This document shows, piece after piece, positions 57,145-64,000 of a DNA stretch of 64,000 nt. The stretch covers positions 72,853,974 to 72,917,973 of the forward strand of contig OZ010796.1 in assembly GCA_963932465.1 (NCBI GenBank). Direction: 5' to 3'. The first letter of the stretch is position 1. Every line of letters begins with the position of its first letter. The position numbers and the translations under genes were made by a program. Source of the DNA: Maratus speciosus. Its lineage: Eukaryota > Arthropoda > Arachnida > Araneae > Salticidae. A model generated the notes under the pieces. It was given only the letters and a program-made list of their open reading frames with translations. It did no database searches and was not told the DNA's origin.

Positions 57145-57360
57145 CCCTGCATTATAGTTGTCTAAATTGAGATGTCCGGTATTCAGGAGTATCCGTTGTG
57201 GAGGTTAATGGACATTCTCGAATAGCGAACACCTCTATTTAACGAATACTTTTTTAATCAGCAGACATACATATTTGTATATTTTTACCTCAAAAAAGTA
57301 GACATCTCCAATTATCGGACAAATTCCGCGGTCCCGAAGTGTTCGCTATTAAGGGCTTTT
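57145..57360. mobile_element. pogo-like relic
   Basis: Contains GAATAGCGAACACCTCTATT and the inverted AAGTGTTCGCTATTAAGG, with GTAGACATCTCCAATTATCG nearby. These resemble the sub-terminal repeats of pogo/Tigger elements. Ends and target duplication are not clear. Confidence 0.5.
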
Positions 57361-57396
57361 AAGGTACATAGATAAATATATATATATATTTTATAA

Positions 57397-57965
57397 TCTT
57401 GTACTACTCTAAAAGTTCAAAATATTTATTATACTCGGTTGAATGTGGAAAAAGATTTAAAATATCAGATGTACGAAAATTGAAAAAATCCCCCCCCCCC
57501 CCAAAAAAAAATGAAAATATAAAAAAATATATTGCCACATAGGCAATTTTACATATACATCACTTGATAATCACAACAGCCATTTAACTATGAATAATGA
57601 AAATAAATAAATAAATATTCTACTTTAATAACATTGGGGAAAAAATGACTTTGGTATTTTGTTAAATATATTTGCGTTTTTAAACTTGTCCTACTCTAAA
57701 AGTTCAAAACTTTCATTATAATCAGTGCAAGATTTAAGATATCAGCTTTACAAAAATTCATGCAAAATCCCCCCCTCCCCCCCCAAAAAAAATGAAAATA
57801 CTTATTTAAAAATTATGTTTTAAAAAAATTTATATTTCCACATGGGCAAGTTTTTATGTAGATCAGAGGGTACTCACAAAAGCTATTCAACTATCAATAA
57901 AAACAAATAAGTACATATTCTATATTAAAAACATGAGGAAAAAATAACTTATGATTTCCAAACTT
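57397..57965 (+). repeat. tandem duplication, period about 294
   Basis: Two units starting CTACTCTAAAAGTTCAAAA (57405 and 57699), each followed by a poly-C run and ATGAAAATA, then CACAT-GGCAA-TTTT. Further partial units occur near 56975 in the same orientation and near 56840 inverted. Confidence 0.75.
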
Positions 57966-58532
57966 CTTTCGTCTTAAATATATACAGTAACATCTGTCAT
58001 TTTTGTATTTTTCGTATAAGTGCATATAAATAAAGTTACCACAATTTTAAATACGAAATCTAGTTAGAGGTTTTTACTTTTTCCCATTATAAATTTCAAA
58101 TTACTTTTTTATTAAAAATAATAATAAAATCAGTATTAGAGTTGATTGCAAATCAAATACATATGTATATTTTTACAGGCAGCTTCATATAATAGACCAG
58201 TCTCATTTACTTTATTTATCTTTTTTTAATCTGCGGTTTTATGCCAGGAAGTAAGAAAGCATTAGGTCATCTTTCAAAGTTTTTTTTTTCTTTACTTCCT
58301 TGGGGCCGTCATTTACTGCGAGATAAAAATTATCCATTGAAACTAAGAACTGACATTGGATATATAATTCGTAATAAAAAAGAACGTCATAAGTTTAAAA
58401 ATATATACTTCTAGAATTAGTGGGGTTTTTTGCGAACAGATTCAAAACTAATTAAATTTCATGCAGGATTTTGTTTAGTACAATAAATAAAATCATAAAA
58501 TACACTAATTTTACTACTATAAAGAAACTTAC
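57966..58532. other. AT-rich, no certain feature
   Basis: No repeat or coding exon recognised. A minus-strand open frame with an upstream acceptor-like site around 58315 was examined and left unassigned. Confidence 0.35.
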
Positions 58533-59128
58533 TTGAGTTGCTGCAAGAGGTAAGAAATATTCCTCGATTTGAAATTTTAAAAACTACCACAACCACAGTG
58601 AGGGTGAAAGACTTTCATCAGTTTAAAAGGTAATCCCATAATACATCCGACTAGCCATATTTAAAGAATGAGATGTTTCATCCTAAAAACAGGACCCGCC
58701 AGACAAAAGCTTCTTTTTTTTTGCCAGCTTCGACAGGACGAAGATGAATAACACAATATTATTGATATAAATTGATACGAGTTAACACTAAGCACATTGC
58801 ACACGCTTTGTAGAATTTCCGGGTGTAATCTTCAACCGTCGTCTACTTCTGTTCTGTGTCTATCCCGCCCTTGTATCGACGACAGCTTCTAAGAGACATT
58901 TGATGTCGAGCACACACGTCAGATGTATGTATTCAATAAATAAATAATCCAAGTTAATACGAATTAAAATCACAGTACTTCACATTTCGCAAAAAACGAA
59001 TTAAAATACACGCGTACATAAAAACAAACTTTGTTTGAATTACAACGTATACCACTTCGAACGAAGACATCTAAAACGCATGCGCAACTGGGAGTGCTAG
59101 TGCCCCCTGGTGGTTATTGCGTCGGAAG
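58533..59128 (-). promoter_or_regulatory. candidate promoter/insulator with possible first exon (minus)
   Basis: A near-consensus CTCF site, CCACCAGGGGGCA on the minus strand (59101-59113), lies close to an NRF1-like CGCATGCGCA (59077-59086) and an ETS-like CGGAAG (59123-59128). Downstream on the minus strand, sequence of mixed composition runs to a strong donor GTAAGT, intron starting at 58532. The sequence between has only short upstream open frames, so it would be a non-coding first exon. It lies upstream of the IBR exon on the same strand, but the joined frame gives no start codon before the IBR exon. This makes an ordinary RNF217 promoter unlikely; an alternative or unrelated promoter is possible. 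Confidence 0.3.
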
Positions 59129-59138
59129 AATCAAAACG

Positions 59139-59352
59139 TCTTAAATTAAGACACGTTTAAAGCAATGAAGTGTCTTAAAATAAGACGTTTGCGGATATTT
59201 TAGACATTATTCTCAGTTCGTTTACACCATGGTCATAGTAAGACGCTTATGTATCTTAAATTAAGACATCTATAGTGTCTTAATTTTCAGATTAAGACAC
59301 TTAAGTGTCTAAAATTCTTTTTCAGTCACATATGTGTCTAAATTTAAGATGC
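59139..59352. repeat. alternating GTCTTAA/TTAAGAC array
   Basis: At least nine heptamer-like units, mostly alternating in orientation (for example GTCTTAAATTAAGACACG at 59139). It is the counterpart of the GTCTGAA array at 56.5 kb with one changed base. A GCAGTGTAAATG end lies at about 59361. Confidence 0.7.
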
Positions 59353-59588
59353 TTCTATTTGCAGTGTAAATGTGAATATTGAAAGTAAATCTTCCTTGTG
59401 ATTGCTTTTTATATGGCTATTTCTAATTTGCTTATAAAAGAGAACGAGCTGAAGGTGTATATAGAGAAATCATTGACATCGGTGTCTACAAAAACATGCT
59501 TCATAATATCGGGCGCGAAATGGATTGATTGATTTATTTCATGGATGTTTTGTGTGTGGCTAAAAGAAGGCACCTAGAACAGTTCTTA

Positions 59589-60001
59589 AGGCTCCTGTCC
59601 CTGCCGGCGAAGACACTCACGAGCTAATGCTAATCCTATGGGGAAGTTATTTGCTAATATCTCGTTTGCATTTCGACATTTTAAATTTTTTTTCTTTTTT
59701 ATTTGCATTGGATAGCTGAGGTGCATTTCTACATCGATCCTTTTATACTTTTTCGATTTTCGTTGCAAATATTTTTTATAAAATTACTTTCACTTTCGAA
59801 ACCGGTTCCGGAAATGAAAATGTCATTCTAAAAAATACCTGCAATTAAAATCGAAAAAGTAAAAAAGGAGCGATGTAGCCTCACCTCAGCTATCCAACGC
59901 ATAAAAAAAAAATGTCGAAATGCAAAAGAGATATTAGCAAGTAACCTCCCTATATGAATAGCATTAGCTAGCGAGCGCTTCGCCTGACAGGTACAGGAGC
60001 C
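59589..60001. mobile_element. foldback MITE with AGGCTCCTGT ends
   Basis: Ends AAGGCTCCTGTCCCTG and CAGGTACAGGAGCCTC, with arms of about 130 bases (ACATTTTA/ TAAAATGT region included) around an AT-rich centre. A (TA)n run follows at 60005-60078. Confidence 0.78.
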
Positions 60002-60002
60002 T

Positions 60003-60004
<2 letters not shown>

Positions 60005-60078
<74 letters not shown>
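60005..60078. repeat. (TA)n microsatellite
   Basis: Almost pure TA for about 74 bases, directly after the foldback. Confidence 0.97.
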
Positions 60079-60080
<2 letters not shown>

Positions 60081-60239
60081 AAAAAAAAAAGGGCTACCTT
60101 CTATATTGTGCATAAAGTTTTTCTTCCAGTCATTGTATGCAACGAATTTATTGTCATTTGTAATAGGGTCATTCTTTCTGAAGCACCCTGTACATGTATC
60201 ATTCTATAAACCCGTCATCCCCGTCTTGTCAGGGAAAGA

Positions 60240-60352
60240 AACTTGTCAGGGAAACATCAGGGAAATATCCAAGAGAAATCAACACGTTACAATCCGATTT
60301 GAAATCAGTCAGATTGTAACTGTTGGTTTCTCCTGAATATTTCCCTGATCAT
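60240..60352. repeat. short inverted repeat
   Basis: AACTTGTC...AGGGAAATATCC and its inverse ending GACAAGTT form a stem of about 45 bases; a second AGGGAAA unit is repeated on the left. Probably a small MITE. Confidence 0.6.
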
Positions 60353-60911
60353 GGACAAGTTTTTTTACTGTCCGAAACTGTTGGAATATAGTAATTGTAT
60401 TTTATTATTGTGAGTAGTACGTCATTTTAATCATAGATTTTAAAAATATATTCTATACACTGATTAGCCGTATTTATTATTTATTTATTGTAACACAGTG
60501 TAATGAGCCCTTTTAGTAGTAATACATATTTATGTTACGATAATGCGAAGTAACACTTGCGTAATATAAAAAAATATAAAAATGCTTTTTTACCTTTTTG
60601 TTGCCACATCTTAAAAAAAAAAATTCAACGAAAATTAATTTTTCTTTTGTATCAATCTATAAAATTTGAATCTTTAAATATTGTTTTTACAAGGGAATAG
60701 AACTTCCTATATAGAGCGTAAATTTACAAGAGATGAATTTTAAATTCGGGACATTTCTATTTTAAATACACTAACAAAAGAGTGTTTTAACTGTTATCAC
60801 TTTTATTATTTGTTGACATGGAAAACATCACTCAAGACAGCGAACCCTTGAAACGCTGCGATTGTAAGATAGCTTATCACGTCTAAGGAAATAGCGTCTG
60901 TCAAAATAGTC
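60353..60911. other. AT-rich, no feature seen
   Basis: No recognised gene, RNA or repeat partner. Confidence 0.4.
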
Positions 60912-61474
60912 CAAGAGCTGTTAAACATTTTAGGGAAGGTATTTGAGGCACCCTGAAAATTTGTGCAACACTTCTTTTGTAATGCCTGAATACAAAATCG
61001 AATGTCTGGCTGAAGGATCGTGGCCCAAAACCTGTGCCAGACAAAAAATGGCACTTGACACGTGTCTGGCACAGTTTTTGTGCCAACTAAAGTGTCTGTC
61101 ATTTTCAAAATATTTTTTTCTAAGCATAAATATTATTGTGCCTCAATCTCAGCGTGCCTCAAATACCTTTTTTGGGTAGTCAAAAAATGGCACTTGACAC
61201 GTGTCTGGCACAGTTTTTGTGCCGACTAAAGTGTCTGTCATTTTCAAAATATTTTTTTCTAAGTATAAATATCATTTTGTTTCAATCTCAGCGTGCCACA
61301 AATACCTTTTTTGGGTAGTGTCAAAAAATGGCACTTGACACGTGTCTGGCACAGGTTTTGGGCCACGATCCTTCAGCCAGACATTCGATTTTGTATTCAG
61401 GCATTACAAAAGAAGTGTTGCACAAATTTTCAGGGTGCCTCAACATACCTACACAAAAATGTTCAACAGCTCTC
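60912..61474. repeat. foldback with a tandem-repeat core
   Basis: Arms 60912-61042 and 61344-61474 are inverted copies (for example GAATGTCTGGCTGAAGGATC in the left arm and its inverse in the right arm). Between them a unit of about 140 bases, starting CAAAAAATGGCACTTGACAC, occurs at 61042, 61181 and, truncated, 61322. CTGGCACAG palindromic words recur in each unit. All overlapping open frames on both strands come from this repetition. Confidence 0.85.
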
Positions 61475-61685
61475 CTACTAAAAGTGTTTTGGGGAGAAAC
61501 TATCAATAAACATTCATGTTATCGATAGTATTGCGTCTATTCGAAAAAAAGTCGAATTTTTCAATCGACACTCCTGGATAAGGGTTGAAAATTCGTCTCG
61601 AAATAAGCGGACAAAATTTAAGGAAATGATCGCTCGGCAAGAAATAAAATAAATAAAAATTCAGTTGTTATGCGTCTGTAATTCT

Positions 61686-61725
<40 letters not shown>

Positions 61726-61964
61726 GATTTTATAGAAAAACAAATCGATCGAAATAGTGCCCATTCAAATACCAAAGAAGTAAAAAAAAAAATCCCTGCC
61801 GGCTCGGCCTACAGGCGCAGGTAGATTTCGAAGTTAAGTGCTAATTTCAACAACAAAAACTAAATCATGATTAGCGATAAACCCACTTTAACAATTTTTT
61901 TCTGGCCGCTTTTGACGAGTTTTTATTTCATTTTTACATAAGAGATGGTTTTATCAGAATCATC
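61475..61964. other. AT-rich with a poly-T run
   Basis: T tract at 61690-61720; a GC-richer patch near 61795-61830 with no assignment. Confidence 0.4.
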
Positions 61965-62381
61965 TCAAGGCGGTATTAAAAAAAATACTTTTCCATGCTC
62001 AACAACTCGAAATTTTCTGGCCCATTTTCAGATTAAATTTTAAAAGAAAAAATATAAAATTTGTTCACGTGATTTTTAAAGAGATTTATAAGCGACCTGT
62101 GTTTTTACTTTTGTTCAATTTCTTAAAACTTGATTTATAAACAATCATTTTCTAAGTAGGTCAATATTTTTCGTTTCCAAATCAATCGCTTTGGGAAATT
62201 CGATTCAAAATGTCCACTTTGACATCATTTTCTGAAATATTTTGTCTCTATCAAAAAATAGAACATTACGGTACATTATATAGTTTCTGAATAAACGAAT
62301 CTACCAATGGGATGCGTTTAAGAAAAATGAATTAAAAAATGAGTCAGAAAATAAGCAGTTTGGATTTGAATACACCCTTAA
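61965..62381 (+). mobile_element. TTAA element R3 (diverged)
   Basis: Right end GAATACACCCTTAA intact, left end decayed (TCAAGGCGGTATT). The interior follows R1 in order but with many substitutions, so this is the oldest of R1-R3. Confidence 0.78.
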
Positions 62382-62442
62382 TACGATGATTTTTTCTTCA
62401 ACCGCTATGTATTTTTAATTTGTTTTTGCTGTAAGAATGGGT

Positions 62443-62805
62443 CCTATCAAAAACTTGTCAATATGAAAGTTGTAGATAATATAAAGAAGATATATAATAA
62501 ATTCATGCGGATTTTATATCTTGTGAATTGACGAAGTTATGGATTTTTTTCTTCTTCAGCCCCCCCCCCCCCTTTTTGTTTTCGTTTTTATTTATTTATT
62601 TATTTATTTATTTTTGCGGTACGAATTGGCCCTATCAAAAACTTGTCAATATAAAAGTTGTAGATAATATTAAGAAGATTTATAAAAAAATTAATTGGAT
62701 TTGACATCTTGAGAATTGACGAAGTTATGAATTTTTTTCTCCCCAAAACCATATATTTTGAGCCCTTTGAGCCCATTTTTAAATTTATCAAAAATCTGTG
62801 ATACA
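62443..62805 (+). repeat. tandem duplication, period 188
   Basis: CCTATCAAAAACTTGTCAAT at 62443 and 62631 with following sequence conserved. A poly-C run and a (TTTA)n run lie between the units. A fainter third unit may begin near 62814. Confidence 0.75.
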
Positions 62806-63265
62806 TAAATTTATGGCCCTTTCTTCAGAAGTAATAAAAACTTTAAACTGATTTCATATGGATAAAAATTAAGAAGTTGTGGGGTTTTTTCGGTTTTCAC
62901 AAAACCCCTCCCTATTTCCACCTCCTTGGTCCGATTTTGCCCAACCCCTTGAGGGGCGGTGGGATAAAATATATCCCACCTAATTTAAACAAGATTCTCA
63001 CCAGAAACTTTTAACTAAATTTCATATTTTTATCTTTGAGGATTGTTGAAAAAACGCTCTTCTTTATTTTAAAATAAAATTTTCCTGTTATTCCGGTGAG
63101 AATCCAATATTATAGAAACATTATTGCTTGCTCCTCAAGGGGTTATCGAACTTCACCGAGATTTTATGCCCCTTGATTTTATATATCAGTTTGGAAGAGA
63201 TTTGTGCAGAATTATGGAAGTTATCGTGTCCAGAAGAAAGTGATGATGTATATCAATGGTTAATT

Positions 63266-63301
<36 letters not shown>

Positions 63302-64000
63302 GGCATTTGATTTATAACTACGTTGCTAATACACATTTTATAATGGATGTTGATAGATACTTTTATATGTATAATGGTGTAGTTATATTTACATATTTAT
63401 CAATTCATATTAAATTTATTCATATTCATTAATATTTAATGAAGTTAACGATTAACTTGTATTTAAATTTTAGCCTACTCAGGACAATATCATATTAATT
63501 TCTAATAGTTTACTACCTTAAATGAGAATAAAATGCATAATGAGTATATTTGTTATACCTATGCTATGACAGTATGGATTTTATTTTGGCAATTTTCTTT
63601 TCCTCTATCTTTCATTTTGAACTTAATTGGTGTTCAATGGTTTATTGCTCGGTTTTATGTATGTGGTAGTCCCAAATTCATATTCTTTAGCTAATTTATG
63701 GCTAATATGAAGATGAAACCACTCATTTTATTTGTGAACTTAAGGCATTTGGGATCCGATGATTCTGTCTAAGTTCTAGAAAATTCCATCATTATATTTC
63801 TGTTATTCAATTTCTGCTGTTATTCAATTTCTGCTTTTTAGGTAGATTTCGTATGAAATACTACCTATTGGGATCGTTCCTATGTTGGAATTTCTGAATT
63901 TTTTTTGCTGATCTACACCGATCTTAACCCCTAGAACCCAAAACCACCCCCAGTAAAAAACTTTATCTATCTATCTAGTTTTATTGATTCTTCCATTTCA
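62806..64000. other. AT-rich end of window
   Basis: A tract at about 63270-63298. At 63920-63960 the words CCCAAAACCACCCCCAG resemble 13284-13305 in the CAGTGGTGGCC foldback, suggesting an old relative running out of the window. No RING1 exon of the RNF217-like gene was found here. Confidence 0.4.

Noticed and set aside
58533..58600. Coding first exon of the RNF217-like gene joined to the IBR exon
   Set aside because: The phase needed for the IBR exon has a stop upstream and no start codon in this sequence.
60806..61528. Many overlapping open frames on both strands
   Set aside because: All come from the foldback and its tandem core; the same peptides recur on both strands.
1..64000. CRISPR arrays, bacterial operons, phage or riboswitches
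   Set aside because: Repeats are inverted or transposon-like, no cas-like genes, and the spliced gene shows a eukaryotic nuclear sequence.

Overview
The window is eukaryotic nuclear DNA, not bacterial. It is strongly AT-rich, has spliceosomal introns, microsatellites, tRNA-derived retroposons and many DNA transposons. A Tc1-type transposase at 49-50 kb reads like the Tc1 copies common in spider genomes. I infer an arachnid, most likely a spider; that is inference from memory of family sequences, not a search.

Only one protein-coding gene is well supported: an RBR-type E3 ubiquitin ligase of the RNF217 family on the minus strand. Three consecutive 3' exons are present: 51052-51217 (second half of IBR and start of RING2), 27819-28020 (rest of RING2 with the catalytic cysteine) and 8038-8264 (membrane segment, tail and stop). 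Exon phases agree, all four splice sites are canonical, and the joined reading frame is open for about 197 residues. RING1 and the N terminus were not found and probably lie beyond 64 kb. The two introns are about 19.6 and 23.0 kb.

Almost everything else is transposon-derived. Families with at least two independent lines of support include: TTAA-flanked inverted-repeat elements (24.4, 25.8, 28.4, 30.6, 55.3 and 62.0 kb, plus others); hAT-like elements with 8-bp target duplications (14.5-15.9 and 46.2-47.4 kb); pogo/Tigger-like elements (17.9-18.8 kb, perhaps 44.8-51.0 kb); a mariner-like relic (53.9-56.0 kb); a tRNA SINE (1.1-1.4 kb); and a recurrent Z repeat with seven copies. Nesting is deep. 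In several places a second copy of the host repeat elsewhere in the window supplies the empty site, so insertions can be read directly.

The most unusual theme is the number of long foldback (inverted-repeat) structures, at least a dozen. Several lie in the introns of the RNF217 gene. Two carry tRNA-like sequences in their arms (8.4 and 45-48 kb). One is a 1.4-kb palindrome made of two head-to-head 5' halves of a Tc1 element with the same TIR at both ends. Transcribed within an intron, such structures would form long hairpin RNAs, so they are plausible small-RNA sources; this is a hypothesis.

Layout: 0-5 kb, foldback, SINE and TIR element; 5.0-5.4 kb, possible promoter; 7.7-8.3 kb, gene 3' end; 8.3-27.8 kb, intron with nested transposons; 28 kb, RING2 exon; 28-51 kb, intron with composite foldbacks; 51 kb, IBR exon; 51-64 kb, further repeats, a mariner nest and a possible promoter at 59.1 kb. 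All calls were made by eye; element ends are accurate to a few bases where a target duplication is quoted and looser elsewhere.
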